DNA of 64,000 bases from Erysipelotrichaceae bacterium. Its GTDB lineage: Bacteria > Bacillota_I > Bacilli_A > Erysipelotrichales > Erysipelotrichaceae. Both the position numbers and the translations under genes were made by a program. Of the stretch, positions 17,992-27,234 are shown one piece after another; within the stretch, counting starts at the first letter, position 1, and each line of letters begins with the position of its first letter. The notes under the pieces are model-generated. The model did not search any database and was not told the origin of the DNA. It saw only the letters and a program-made list of their open reading frames with translations. The stretch is from the NCBI GenBank assembly GCA_017515475.1, contig JAFWFS010000018.1, positions 17,260 to 81,259 of the forward strand, written 5' to 3'.

Positions 17992-19033
17992 TTTCTTCCT
18001 CCTTTAATTCAATCAGTCTATATTTTTTATCAATGTTAAGATTGTGTATGTCTGTGTTGGTGATGATTACCTGTGCGTTTTCCGGAATGATTCTTAGAAG
18101 TCTTTCCTGATTTTCTTTATCCAGTTCCGAGAAGATGTCATCCAGAAGAACGACCGGGGTCTTTCCGATGTTTTCTTCGATATAGCGGATCAAGGCGAAC
18201 TTGAAGGCGATGAGTGCCATTCTTTTCTGTCCCTGGGAAGCGATGGAATTCAATTCATATCCATCCATCAGGAAACGGTAGTCGTCATGATGCGGTCCGA
18301 ATACCGCGTAATGATAATAATCGTCTTTTTCTTTGGTTCGTTCCAGTTCGTTTTTTATTTCATCTATTTCGCAGCATTTATCATAGATGATTCTGATTTC
18401 TGTCTGCTTTCCGGAAATCAGCGAGTATTTTTCAGAAATGTGCTGATTTATCGTCTGAAAGAATTTTTCCCGTTCTTCGATGATTGTTTTGATCAGCGGT
18501 TCCATGGATTCGTTGATCACATTCAGCAGGATCTGATCCGGTTCCAGTTCCTTCAGCAGCCTGTTTTTGTCTTTCAGCAGAGAATTGTATTTCAGAAGAG
18601 TCTGGATGTAGTTTTTAGAAACCTTACTGATTTCAATATCCAGAAGCTTTCTTCTTTCACTTGGCGACTGAGTAAACAGTTCCAGATCACTCGGTTTAAA
18701 AAGAACGGCGTTGATCCTGCCGATGAATTCGGATGTTTTTTTGACTAGATCATTGTTTATGTAAAGCGATTTGTTTTTCTTGTTGATGACTACCTTGAAT
18801 GTTCCTTCATCCGCCGTCAGACTGATCCGGGCGAAGTCGCAGTCTTTCTTGATCAGGTTCTGATCTTCGGAAGTACGGTAGGATTTGGTATTGGATACAA
18901 CCAGGATGCTTTCCAGAATGTTCGTCTTGCCGACACCATTCTTTCCGATGATGATATTCAGATGTGGATCAAATTCGAAATATTTTCTTGAATAATTGCG
19001 ATAATCATTTAAAGCAACGGATTTTATCAGCAT
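17984..19033 (-). CDS. recF: DNA replication and repair protein RecF
   Basis: SMC-like ATPase that helps load RecA at gaps. Walker A IIGKNGVGKTNILE at residues about 28-41, ABC signature region SIASQGQKRM and Walker B VVLLDDIFSELD, with the coiled arm between. 349 residues is close to the usual 360-370. It overlaps the S4-domain gene by seven bases and gyrB by eight. Confidence 0.97.
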   Translation of the reverse strand: MLIKSVALNDYRNYSRKYFEFDPHLNIIIGKNGVGKTNILESILVVSNTKSYRTSEDQNLIKKDCDFARISLTADEGTFKVVINKKNKSLYINNDLVKKTSEFIGRINAVLFKPSDLELFTQSPSERRKLLDIEISKVSKNYIQTLLKYNSLLKDKNRLLKELEPDQILLNVINESMEPLIKTIIEEREKFFQTINQHISEKYSLISGKQTEIRIIYDKCCEIDEIKNELERTKEKDDYYHYAVFGPHHDDYRFLMDGYELNSIASQGQKRMALIAFKFALIRYIEENIGKTPVVLLDDIFSELDKENQERLLRIIPENAQVIITNTDIHNLNIDKKYRLIELKEEENV

Positions 19034-19242
19034 ATCTGATAGGTTTTTGAGGCTACTTCTATCAAATCGTCTTTATATAGTTTTCTGCCTCTGCGGTTGT
19101 CCGCTTCATGATTAATCAGAACAGTGTTTTCCGATAGAAAAGCTTTCACTTCTCCTCCGGAAGAAATCAGATCTACAAGTTTAAGAAACTGTCCCAGTGT
19201 AATATAATCTTCTTTAATTTCTACTTTTTCAATTATCGCCAT
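19027..19242 (-). CDS. yaaA: S4-domain RNA-binding protein YaaA
   Basis: A 71-residue RNA-binding protein with an S4 fold: TLGQFLKLVDLISSGGEVKAFL, then VLINHEADNRRGRKLYKDDLIEV. Its place between dnaN and recF is standard for Bacillota. A TATAAT box lies ten bases before the ATG with no convincing ribosome site, so the mRNA leader would be only three or four bases. Confidence 0.93.
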   Translation of the reverse strand: MAIIEKVEIKEDYITLGQFLKLVDLISSGGEVKAFLSENTVLINHEADNRRGRKLYKDDLIEVASKTYQIC

Positions 19243-19320
19243 ATTCTCTTAGATTATAACATTTTTGGCTTTATTTTTCTATATCAGGGCTATTACGAAA
19301 GAAAGGTGCTCTACCTAATA

Positions 19321-19349
19321 AAAATAAAAACGCGTCTTAGAACGCGTTT
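19321..19349 (-). terminator. dnaN terminator
   Basis: AAACGCGT pairs with ACGCGTTT and is followed on the minus strand by TTATTTTTATT. It separates dnaA-dnaN from the yaaA-recF-gyrBA unit. Confidence 0.82.
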
Positions 19350-19363
19350 ATTTGGCTTAAAAT

Positions 19364-19382
19364 GTTAAAACGTCGTTTTAAC
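19364..19382. repeat. 19-bp inverted repeat over the dnaN stop codon
   Basis: GTTAAAACG and CGTTTTAAC are separated by one base and cover the dnaN stop codon. Too AU-rich to be a strong terminator; may be an mRNA-end hairpin or a binding site. Confidence 0.5.
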
Positions 19383-20499
19383 GGTATGTTCTGACAGGTG
19401 AAATCAATTGAATCAGGCTGTTGTCATCTTCTCTTTTGACTACAAACGGTTTGAGTTCTCCGGAGAAATTGATCGTAACTTCATCGGAGCCGATCGCCTT
19501 GATCGCATCCTGAAGATATTTGCCGGAGCAGGATATGTCCAACGGATTCCCTTCATAACCGATTACCCTGATTTCTTCAAATGAAGAAATGCCTGACTGG
19601 TTGGATGAAGTCAGCTCCAGCTTGTTTTCATTGATATGCATCTTTATTGTGTTCTTGCCGTCGGCCTTGATAAACAGGGTTCTGTCGATTGCATTGATCA
19701 TTTCCCTGGAAGAGATCTTTAGCTTCTGGTTATAGCTTTGAGGGATCAGTTTGGAAGTATCAGGGAATTCATCATCCAGAAGACGGGTATCGATAATCGT
19801 ATTTCCGAAGATGAAAGAAATCTTCTGACGGTCGATGGCGATCGTTACTTCTTTCTCATTTTCGATGGAATGATAGATGCTTGCGAGATATTTTGAAGGA
19901 ACGGTGATGTTGAAATTCAGATCGGTATCGATATCTACTATCTTTGAAGCAAGACGATAGGAGTCTGTCGCATTCGCATACAGTTTCCTGTCTGCAGCCT
20001 TGAGATTGACACCGGTGAGAACCGGTCTTGTTTCCTTGTCTGAACAGGCAAATGCGGTTTCGTCGATGATCTGGTTGAACAAGGTTGTTTCGAGTTTGAA
20101 CGGGTTGTTGTCCCTGACATCAAAACTGATCATCGGATAATCGCTTGCCGGGATACCGGTGATTTTGAATTCGGAGTTGCCGCCGTAGATTCTGATCAAA
20201 TTGCCGTCGATCGTTTCGATGCTAATGAAATCGCTGTCGATCTTTCTGACGATTTCCAGAATGTATTTTGAATCGATGACGATTTCGTCCGGTTCATTGA
20301 TGATTAAAGTATTGTTGTCATTATTATTGATACAGGTTTTGATTGAAATATTGGAGTCTGAAGAAACCAGTATTAAAGAATTTTCAGTTACAGTAATTTT
20401 AATGCCAGACAAAGCAGGTAACGGAGTGGTGGAGGAAATGGCTTTTGAAGATAATGTTAATGCATCCAGAAATTCTTTTTTAGCGATTTTGAAATTCAT
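19378..20499 (-). CDS. dnaN: DNA polymerase III beta sliding clamp
   Basis: Ring-shaped processivity clamp. 373 residues with the three repeated clamp domains: KKEFLDALTLSSKAI, FNQIIDETAFACSDKETRPVLTGVN and the C-terminal YLQDAIKAIGSDEVTINFSGELKPFVV, ending LISPVRTYR as in most DnaN. Start has AAGGAG upstream. Transcribed with dnaA. Confidence 0.98.
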   Translation of the reverse strand: MNFKIAKKEFLDALTLSSKAISSTTPLPALSGIKITVTENSLILVSSDSNISIKTCINNNDNNTLIINEPDEIVIDSKYILEIVRKIDSDFISIETIDGNLIRIYGGNSEFKITGIPASDYPMISFDVRDNNPFKLETTLFNQIIDETAFACSDKETRPVLTGVNLKAADRKLYANATDSYRLASKIVDIDTDLNFNITVPSKYLASIYHSIENEKEVTIAIDRQKISFIFGNTIIDTRLLDDEFPDTSKLIPQSYNQKLKISSREMINAIDRTLFIKADGKNTIKMHINENKLELTSSNQSGISSFEEIRVIGYEGNPLDISCSGKYLQDAIKAIGSDEVTINFSGELKPFVVKREDDNSLIQLISPVRTYR

Positions 20500-20530
20500 G
20501 ATGGACTCCTTTGTATTAATAATCTGAATC

Positions 20531-20564
20531 TTATTATTATTACTTTGTTTGAAATTGTGGAAAA
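20531..20564 (-). other. Putative DNA unwinding element with TAA trios between dnaA and dnaN
   Basis: On the minus strand a DnaA box TTTTCCACA (20556-20564) is followed 13 bases later by TAATAATAATAA (20531-20542). Bacillus-type origins use a DnaA box next to repeated trinucleotides (DnaA-trios) in this same interval for strand opening. The match is by position and pattern. Confidence 0.5.
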
Positions 20565-20633
20565 CTTTGAATCAGGCTTTATTTACAGTACTATTTTATC
20601 ATTTTGGATGTTGAGAATAAAGTGAAGAGAAAG

Positions 20634-21983
20634 TCAGCGGATGTTACTTTCGATCTCGTTTATGACTTTTAGATAAATCGGATCGGTTTTGATTTTCTTC
20701 TCGATATTCTCACATGCATTCATTACCGTAGAATGATCTCTGCCGCCGAATTCCTGACCGATGTCGTCGTATGTGGCATCCAGCAGCTTCCTGCACAGAT
20801 ACATCGCTATCTGTCTGGCGTTTGAGATGTTTCTAGTACGGTTGGCGGATGTGATTTGTTGCTTTGTGAGGTTGTAGTAATCACATACCGCCTTACGTAC
20901 CGATGAAATAGCCAGTTCATTGCTGTTGTCTTTGATCTGATCTTTAAAGGCCTCGACAGCAAGCTTTAATGAAATATGATCAGAATCTTCCTTTATCGGG
21001 AAGTTGATGGAATAAAACAGTAAACGGTTAACTGCACCTTCCAGGCTTCTGACGTCCTGAGAGAAATTGGTAGCCAGATAGCTTAAAACCTCATCATCGA
21101 CAGTGAGCTGGTTGGACAGGGTGCTATTGGATATCTTCATTTTCAGAATATTGATGGATGTTTCATATTCCGGAGCCTCGATATTTACATTTAATCCCTG
21201 ATTAAAACGGGAAATGATTCTGTCTTCCAGACCTTTGATTTCTCCAGGAGAACGGTCTGAAGTGATACAGATCTGTTTGTGGTTGTTTACGAGCTCATTA
21301 AATACCGTAAAGAACAGTTCGTGCGTTTTTGGTTTGTTTGCGAGGAACTGAATGTCATCAACCAACAAAACATCAAGACTGTTGAAGACGCTCTTGAACT
21401 CGTCAAAACGATTTTCCTTACTGGCTTTAAATACACCTTCTACAAATTCCGGTCCGCTGGTAAAACCGATCTTTTTGTTTGGAAAGGATTCTTTGACTTT
21501 GTTGCCGATTGCGTTTAAAAGATGGGTTTTTCCTAAACCGGAATTGCCGTATATAAATAATGGATTATATATAATACCAGGATTTAATGCGACAGTTGTA
21601 GCGGCCAGATGAGCCTGCACATTGGATCTGCCGGTAATAAAGTTTGTAAGAGTCTGGTTCGGATCGATTTCTCTTGAAAGGAAATCGCTGCTGACAACAC
21701 TCTGTCTGGAAATAACAGGAGCGCTGTCGTTCTGCTGGGTGATGTGGATCTTCATCTTCTTGTCTAGCACCTCTTCCAGACAGCTCTCGATGATTTCCGC
21801 ATTTTCAGACATGATAGAATAGTTAATGAAAGCAGGAACAACGATCGTTGCTTCATCATTATCAAGAGATACCAGTTTGGATTCAAAATAAGGAAGAACA
21901 CTCTCCGGTATCTGATTTGAATTAGCTAAATTCTTAATGGTTTTTGACCATATATCGTTTAAATAAAAATCAATCGTTGTCAT
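20634..21983 (-). CDS. dnaA: Chromosomal replication initiator DnaA
   Basis: AAA+ initiator, 449 residues. Domain I (1-~90), a short linker, the AAA+ core (Walker A YGNSGLGKTHLLNAIG, Walker B LLVDDIQFL, ITSDRSPGEIKGLEDRIISRF) and DNA-binding domain IV with the signature GGRDHSTV. The domain IV basic loop reads RTRNISNARQ, where Bacillus has a Pro before Arg-Gln; this and the variant boxes in oriC may belong together. An extended -10 (TGCTATGAT, 22011-22016) lies upstream and a DnaA box (22024-22032) sits in the promoter spacer, so autorepression is likely. Confidence 0.98.
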   Translation of the reverse strand: MTTIDFYLNDIWSKTIKNLANSNQIPESVLPYFESKLVSLDNDEATIVVPAFINYSIMSENAEIIESCLEEVLDKKMKIHITQQNDSAPVISRQSVVSSDFLSREIDPNQTLTNFITGRSNVQAHLAATTVALNPGIIYNPLFIYGNSGLGKTHLLNAIGNKVKESFPNKKIGFTSGPEFVEGVFKASKENRFDEFKSVFNSLDVLLVDDIQFLANKPKTHELFFTVFNELVNNHKQICITSDRSPGEIKGLEDRIISRFNQGLNVNIEAPEYETSINILKMKISNSTLSNQLTVDDEVLSYLATNFSQDVRSLEGAVNRLLFYSINFPIKEDSDHISLKLAVEAFKDQIKDNSNELAISSVRKAVCDYYNLTKQQITSANRTRNISNARQIAMYLCRKLLDATYDDIGQEFGGRDHSTVMNACENIEKKIKTDPIYLKVINEIESNIR

Positions 21984-22010
21984 CTTGTAAAACCTGTAGT
22001 GTGTAAGACT

Positions 22011-22032
22011 ATCATAGCACTATTTTTCCACA
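22011..22032 (-). promoter_or_regulatory. dnaA promoter with overlapping DnaA box
   Basis: Extended -10 TGC-TATGAT on the minus strand; a DnaA box TTTTCCACA (22024-22032) lies between the -10 and the expected -35 position. Confidence 0.6.
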
Positions 22033-22337
22033 ATTTTTATAGATTTTTTTAGGAAGTTTTCCACAACCCACAAGACAAACCTGTGTTTTCTTGACAAATA
22101 TAGGCAAATTTTTAAGTTTTCCACATTTTTCCACAAAATAAAAAATGTGGAAAAAATGTTATAAAACATTCCACAACAGCAAAAAATGTGGAAAATAGTG
22201 GATAATTTTAGTTTTCCACATCGCTTTGTGTAAAGAAAAACGGTAAAAACGCATCTAATAAAGCGATTTTATAAATATCCACTTTTCCACAATATGTTGA
22301 TTGTCTAAAAAAGTGGAAGTTAATTGCTGTGGAAAAC
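22024..22337. other. Replication origin oriC (DnaA box cluster)
   Basis: The 426-base gap between dnaA and the symporter gene holds nine exact copies of TTTTCCACA: plus strand at 22024, 22057, 22117, 22127, 22212 and 22283; complement at 22146, 22187 and 22329. Weaker copies lie at 22167, 22197 (TTATCCACT on the complement) and 22275. The region is very AT-rich. Gene direction changes nearby, with left-side genes on the minus strand and most right-side genes on the plus strand, as expected at an origin. Together with the box and trios between dnaA and dnaN this gives a bipartite origin. Confidence 0.92.
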
Positions 22338-22365
22338 CATCAAACATTATTTAAACAATAAAAAA

Positions 22366-22389
22366 ACAACGGCATGATAACCGTTGTTT
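22366..22389. terminator. Terminator of the symporter operon, next to oriC
   Basis: AACAACGG pairs with CCGTTGTT with a T-run on the minus-strand side and another on the plus side; shields oriC from read-through. Confidence 0.85.
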
Positions 22390-22409
22390 TTGAATATAAA
22401 TCGTGTCGT

Positions 22410-23777
22410 TTATTCCTTGTTTTCTGTAATATCTCCACGATCTTTCAGTTCCTGAACGATCTGGGCAAATCTTTCTTCGTTCAAGGTATATTTTTTTGTA
22501 TATACGAAGTATCCCAGAACAATCAGGATCAGCGGCAAAACAAGCATGGAGTTCTTAAATATCAGCTTGCCGGTCGCATCGATCGATTCTGATGCGACAT
22601 CGCCGTGCTTGATGCCGGAAAGAACCAGCGTAATGGAAACGATGCCGGTAGCCAAGGCTCCGCCGATCTTGTTGATGAGAGGCTGAATGGAAAAAGTAAT
22701 CGAATCGTTTCTCTTTCCCAGTTTCCACTGACCGTACTCGATCGTATCGGAGATGAACATCAGCATCAGAAGCTGAATGAATGCCTCTCCGACAAAGATG
22801 ACGATTGCACCCAAGGCAACCATCAGCAGAGAATGGTCGGCAAAGAAGAAGATGATATAGCCGATGACGACAATAATCGTCGATATTCCGTAGAACTTCT
22901 TTCTGTCAAACAGTTTTGAGATCCAAGGGAAAACGATCAATGCGCCAAGCTGGGCAACGCCGCAGGCGGCCGCAAGAATCGCATACTTGTCGATGTCGCA
23001 GTAGATGTACTGCATGTAATACAGGGCAAAGTTGGTTGTAGAGACATAACCAACGGTAAACAGAGCCATTGCCAGCGTGACCCACATCAGCTGATCGTTC
23101 GCAAACAGAACGTGGAACATGTCTTTCAGCGAGGTCTGTTCCTCCTGCTTGAACTGCTCCTTGTTTTCTTTGACGCCGAGGATCGTAAACAGCTGGAATG
23201 CCAGCATCAGTACCGATACGATGACGGCCAGCGAGAAGTAGCCTTTCTCTCCTCCCCCAAGCATTTCTGTAAAGGAAGGATAGCCGACCATTACGATATA
23301 CATGCCGATATTGGCACAGATCCTGGCAAAAGCACCGAAGTCTTCTCTTTTCTTTTGATCCAGCGTCAGAGAAGGCATCATAGACCAGTAGGCAATGTCA
23401 TTAATGCCGTAGCTGATATCCCAAAAAATATAGGCGGCACCGAATACCAGCACATACTTCATGCCTGTAAGACCAAAGTCCGCGAACATGATCAGATAAA
23501 ACACGATCGCCAGGACGCATCCCACCAGCATCGGAGGTTTGTATTTGCCCCAAGGCGACTTGATGTTGTCGATGACAAGGCCGGTGATCGGGTCGTTGAA
23601 CGCATCGAAGACTCTCAGCACCGTAAGCACCAGAGAAACCATCGCAAACGTCGTAAGCGGAAGCTGCAGGATGTTGGAAAGGAAATAGATCATGGCGTTT
23701 GCTTCAAACGCATAAAACATATCTCTGCCAACGGTTCCCAGTCCAAAGAAATACTTGTTTTTCTTGTCTTGATTCAT
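22410..23777 (-). CDS. GPH-family sugar:cation symporter (MelB-like)
   Basis: Twelve-helix membrane transporter (455 residues) of the glycoside-pentoside-hexuronide family. Seen: GTVGRDMFYAF at the N-terminus, DAFNDPITGLVIDN (the conserved Asp pair of the cation/sugar site) and PWGKYKPPML. It overlaps the alpha-galactosidase gene by four bases, so its substrate is probably an alpha-galactoside such as melibiose or raffinose (inference from the neighbour). The pair is transcribed against the replication fork. Confidence 0.9.
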   Translation of the reverse strand: MNQDKKNKYFFGLGTVGRDMFYAFEANAMIYFLSNILQLPLTTFAMVSLVLTVLRVFDAFNDPITGLVIDNIKSPWGKYKPPMLVGCVLAIVFYLIMFADFGLTGMKYVLVFGAAYIFWDISYGINDIAYWSMMPSLTLDQKKREDFGAFARICANIGMYIVMVGYPSFTEMLGGGEKGYFSLAVIVSVLMLAFQLFTILGVKENKEQFKQEEQTSLKDMFHVLFANDQLMWVTLAMALFTVGYVSTTNFALYYMQYIYCDIDKYAILAAACGVAQLGALIVFPWISKLFDRKKFYGISTIIVVIGYIIFFFADHSLLMVALGAIVIFVGEAFIQLLMLMFISDTIEYGQWKLGKRNDSITFSIQPLINKIGGALATGIVSITLVLSGIKHGDVASESIDATGKLIFKNSMLVLPLILIVLGYFVYTKKYTLNEERFAQIVQELKDRGDITENKE

Positions 23778-26068
23778 TGCTTCATCTCCTTTATTTCATA
23801 CATATCTGAACCGTAATCAAGCGGTATTCTTAAACTGTCGTTAAATCCGGAACCCAGGAACAGATTGTTCAGATAGATTCCGCTTCTAAGGGCGGCACCG
23901 GATGCCCGGTAGTTCTGTCCTGCCGCATCCATGCCTCTTCGTTTTCCGATCTCGTTCATCAGATGTCCGTTTGCGTCGATCTTGACCGGAAGGATGAAGT
24001 TGATCAGATTACCGAACTGACGGATGTTGTGCAGATAAGGACGGGAAACGATCTCGTACATTTCCTCGTCATTCAATCCCAGAGCATACAGCTTGTCATA
24101 GATCGGCGCTGCGTGAACGATTCTTCTGAACTTGGAAACGATCGTTTCGTCAGCGGAAACCTCAAACTGTTCATACTGTTCTTCTTCGTTGATGCGATAG
24201 AATCTGCCGTATTGGAAAGTCTTGCGGTGTTTCTTGTAATAGGCGATCTGTTTCTTTATTTCCTTCTTCTCGACCGGCGAAAGCAGATTGAGGTCCAGTT
24301 CATAGCCCAGACAGCCGTAGGCGGATATTGTGAAGCGGGTTTCCAGCGGCGTCTGACGCAGGGTCTGCAGGTGCGGCGAAGCAGAAACGTGCGCGCCTAC
24401 CGTAGATAACGGATACAGATAGGAAAGGCCTTTCTGAATGTCGATTCTTTCGATCGGATCGGTATCGTCGGATGCCCAGACCTGCGGAGAGAAGCACAGC
24501 ATCCCCAGATCGAATCTGTTTCCGCCGGAGCTGCACGATTCAAACAGAACGTGAGGACGAGGCGTAAAGACCCTGTCCAGAACCTCATACAAACCCTTTA
24601 TGTACTCGTGGCTGTATGCGCCGCTGACGCCATCCATCATCCTGTTCATGTCCCACTTGATGTAATCGACCTTGTTTTTGTCGATCAGATCAGAAACGTT
24701 CTGAACGATGTAGTCCCGGACTTCCGGATTGGTCAGGTCCATCAGCAGCTGATGTCTGCCGAACAGCATCTCTCTGTCTTTTTCGGCAATCGCGTATTCC
24801 GGGTGTTTCTCGTAAAGCTTCGAATCGACATTGATGCATTCCGGTTCTACCCATATGCCAAACAGCATCCCCAGATCGTGGATCTCTTTTGACAAGGAGC
24901 GTATGCCGCCCGGGATCTTCTTGGTGTTGCAGTCGTAGTCGCCAAGGCCCTTGGTGTCGTCGCTCCTGCGGCCGAACCAGCCATCATCCAGCACAAACAG
25001 CTCCATTCCAAGAGAAAGACCCTGTTTCGCAAGTTTCACAAGCTTGTTTTTATTGAAGTCCATGCCGAAAGCTTCCCACGAATTGATCAGTACCGGTCTT
25101 TCTTTTTCTTTCCAGTCAGAACGGACGATATGTCCGTTGATGAAGTCGTGGAAGTGGTGGGAAAGGTTGTTTAGTCCTTTATCGGAAAAAGTCATAACGG
25201 CTTCCGGCGTTTCGAATGAAGCGCCTTTTTTCAGTTCATATACAAACCTTTCCGGAGAAATGCCGCTCTGTATCCGGTGAATTCCGTATTCGTCCTTTGA
25301 CACGCTTGAATAATGATTGCCGGTATAGACCAGGTTAAAGCCCCAGGCCTTTCCGTAGTTTTCGTTCGTGTCTTTTCTCTTGACGATAAAGCCCGGGTTC
25401 TGCTTGGCGGAAGAAAAACCGACTCTTGAACCGATGGAACAGGTTCCCCTTTTGATGTCGCGCAGATTGACATGCGTCTCCTTGTCCCAGGCACCGCAGA
25501 AGTCCATCATCTGCAGACCGTCTTCATACAGATCCAGACAGAAGGACATAAGTTTGTGCAGGAGATATTTTCTGCTGCTTTGATTGATCAGGACGGCTCT
25601 TCTGGTAATGACATCCTCTTCCGGATAGATGGTGTAGTACAGATCCAGCTGCAGCTTTCTGGCTTCGTCCTTTAAATGAACGATCAAGGTCTTGTCTGCG
25701 CCATAGGCATTAGGAAGACCGGGGATCCCGACCTCGCCGTCTTTTATTTCATAGGAATCAAACAGGAATTCCGTGGTATAGGAACCGTCAGCTTCCAGTT
25801 CGATGGAGGCCTCCTTAAAGTCGCCTCTGCCGTAGGTGCCGTATTCCTGGGCTACCTGATCCAGAGAATAGGAAGAGTCCTCCTTATACAGGATCGTAGA
25901 TCCGTAGGCGAGGCAGCGTTTCAGGGCCAGCTCTTCGCCGTCTTGCATCCTGACCTGGCACCCGTAATGGAGATGTTCCAGGTGTTTATACTGATTGACA
26001 TAGAAAAAATAAGAAGTGTTTCTGGTGCTTAGTAAAAACACGTTATCTTTGATTTCGATTGTGTTCAT
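23774..26068 (-). CDS. Alpha-galactosidase, GH36
   Basis: Cytoplasmic enzyme (no signal peptide) of 764 residues that releases galactose from melibiose, raffinose and stachyose. The family motifs are clear: LFVLDDGWFGRRSDDTKGLGDY, the nucleophile Asp in DYIKWDMNR, FESCSSGGNRFDLGML and the acid/base Asp in SDDTDPIERI. An N-terminal beta-sandwich domain (about 1-300), catalytic barrel (about 320-640) and C-terminal beta domain follow the usual GH36 plan. It is the first gene of a two-gene operon with the symporter. Confidence 0.95.
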   Translation of the reverse strand: MNTIEIKDNVFLLSTRNTSYFFYVNQYKHLEHLHYGCQVRMQDGEELALKRCLAYGSTILYKEDSSYSLDQVAQEYGTYGRGDFKEASIELEADGSYTTEFLFDSYEIKDGEVGIPGLPNAYGADKTLIVHLKDEARKLQLDLYYTIYPEEDVITRRAVLINQSSRKYLLHKLMSFCLDLYEDGLQMMDFCGAWDKETHVNLRDIKRGTCSIGSRVGFSSAKQNPGFIVKRKDTNENYGKAWGFNLVYTGNHYSSVSKDEYGIHRIQSGISPERFVYELKKGASFETPEAVMTFSDKGLNNLSHHFHDFINGHIVRSDWKEKERPVLINSWEAFGMDFNKNKLVKLAKQGLSLGMELFVLDDGWFGRRSDDTKGLGDYDCNTKKIPGGIRSLSKEIHDLGMLFGIWVEPECINVDSKLYEKHPEYAIAEKDREMLFGRHQLLMDLTNPEVRDYIVQNVSDLIDKNKVDYIKWDMNRMMDGVSGAYSHEYIKGLYEVLDRVFTPRPHVLFESCSSGGNRFDLGMLCFSPQVWASDDTDPIERIDIQKGLSYLYPLSTVGAHVSASPHLQTLRQTPLETRFTISAYGCLGYELDLNLLSPVEKKEIKKQIAYYKKHRKTFQYGRFYRINEEEQYEQFEVSADETIVSKFRRIVHAAPIYDKLYALGLNDEEMYEIVSRPYLHNIRQFGNLINFILPVKIDANGHLMNEIGKRRGMDAAGQNYRASGAALRSGIYLNNLFLGSGFNDSLRIPLDYGSDMYEIKEMKQ

Positions 26069-26192
26069 TGATCTGCCCCCATATCTACTTATTATTTTAT
26101 CAGTTTAAATAGACAACAGAAACAGAAAAAGGACAGATAGTATAGGATAAGGGTACCGGAAACAAGTATAATAAAGACAGAAGAGCGAAAAC

Positions 26193-26897
26193 ATGGAAAA
26201 GATGATCTATTTTGATATTGATGATACTTTATACGATCTTGCGGAACCGTTTCGTAAGACGTTTGACGTTTTCTTTAAAAACGGTCCGGTTCTGCCGATG
26301 GATGAACTGTTTCTTGCGTTTCGAAAACACGGAGAAGTCTCCTTTACGGCCGTCGAGAACGGACGGATGACGATGGCGGAGATGTACTGCTACAGACTGC
26401 AGAAGGCTTTTGGAGAATACGGGATAGAACTTAGCGACGAACAGGCGCTGGCGTTTCAGAAAACCTATCAGAAACATCAGTACCGTATCGTTCTATCGGA
26501 AGACATGAAGACCTTCTTTGATGAATTCAGCGCGAAAACGGCATTCGGTGTCCTCTCCAACGGTCCTGCGGAACATCAGTGGGACAAAGTGAAATCCTTG
26601 GGACTGCTGCGATGGATCAGAAAAGAAAACATTGTCATTTCCGGAGACGTCGGCGTCGTAAAGCCGGACGAAAGGATCTTTAAGATCGCTGAAGAAAAGG
26701 CGCAAGACAAAGAAAAATGGATGATCGGAGACTCGTTCGAAAGCGACATCGTCGGAGCGCACAGGGTCGGATGGCATTCCGTCTGGATCAACAGACGAAG
26801 ACGCAGCGCAAAAGACGAAAACATCGTTCCGGATTACACGGCATATTCCGAGAAAGAGATGATCGACATACTGAAACAGATCATCGAAAGGAAGTAG
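26193..26897 (+). CDS. HAD-superfamily hydrolase (subfamily IA)
   Basis: A 234-residue phosphatase-type HAD. Motif I YFDIDDTLYD, motif II VLSNG, motif III Lys in VVKPDERIF and motif IV MIGDSFESDIVGA are all intact, with a helical cap after motif I. This pattern is typical of pyrimidine 5'-nucleotidase (YjjG-like) and noncanonical-nucleotide phosphatases, but the substrate is not certain. A TATAAT box lies at 26170-26175. First gene of an operon with the small gene and trmD-HD. Confidence 0.85.
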   Translation: MEKMIYFDIDDTLYDLAEPFRKTFDVFFKNGPVLPMDELFLAFRKHGEVSFTAVENGRMTMAEMYCYRLQKAFGEYGIELSDEQALAFQKTYQKHQYRIVLSEDMKTFFDEFSAKTAFGVLSNGPAEHQWDKVKSLGLLRWIRKENIVISGDVGVVKPDERIFKIAEEKAQDKEKWMIGDSFESDIVGAHRVGWHSVWINRRRRSAKDENIVPDYTAYSEKEMIDILKQIIERK

Positions 26898-26901
26898 AAA
26901 C

Positions 26902-27234
26902 ATGAAAAAAGTCAGACAGACACAGATCTATGTAGGATTGAACGATTCCGATACCTACCGGCAGAAATTCGAAACCGGGAAATACGTATCGATCTTAAAG
27001 AGAGTATGTCAGGGATATCACGTGGCCTTTTCCATGAGCCTGATCAACGGCGGCTACTTTCACGACGATGGAACTTATGTGGAAGAGAACAGCTTGATGC
27101 TGACGCTGCTTGACGTGGATGAGCAGACAATAGAAGAGATCGCCAAGGATCTTTGCGCTTTCTTTAATCAGGAAAGCGTCATGGTCAGTACCAGCGAAGC
27201 GGAAGTGCACTTTGTGAAGGAAAGCATTGAATGA
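26902..27234 (+). CDS. Small protein, possibly DUF3574-like
   Basis: A 110-residue cytoplasmic protein. TQIYVGLND at the start and the C-terminal pattern DGTYVEENSLMLTLL ... FFNQESVMVSTSEAEVHF resemble DUF3574, a small ferredoxin-like fold of unknown role; this is a pattern match only. It follows the HAD gene by four bases and overlaps trmD-HD by four. Confidence 0.5.
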   Translation: MKKVRQTQIYVGLNDSDTYRQKFETGKYVSILKRVCQGYHVAFSMSLINGGYFHDDGTYVEENSLMLTLLDVDEQTIEEIAKDLCAFFNQESVMVSTSEAEVHFVKESIE

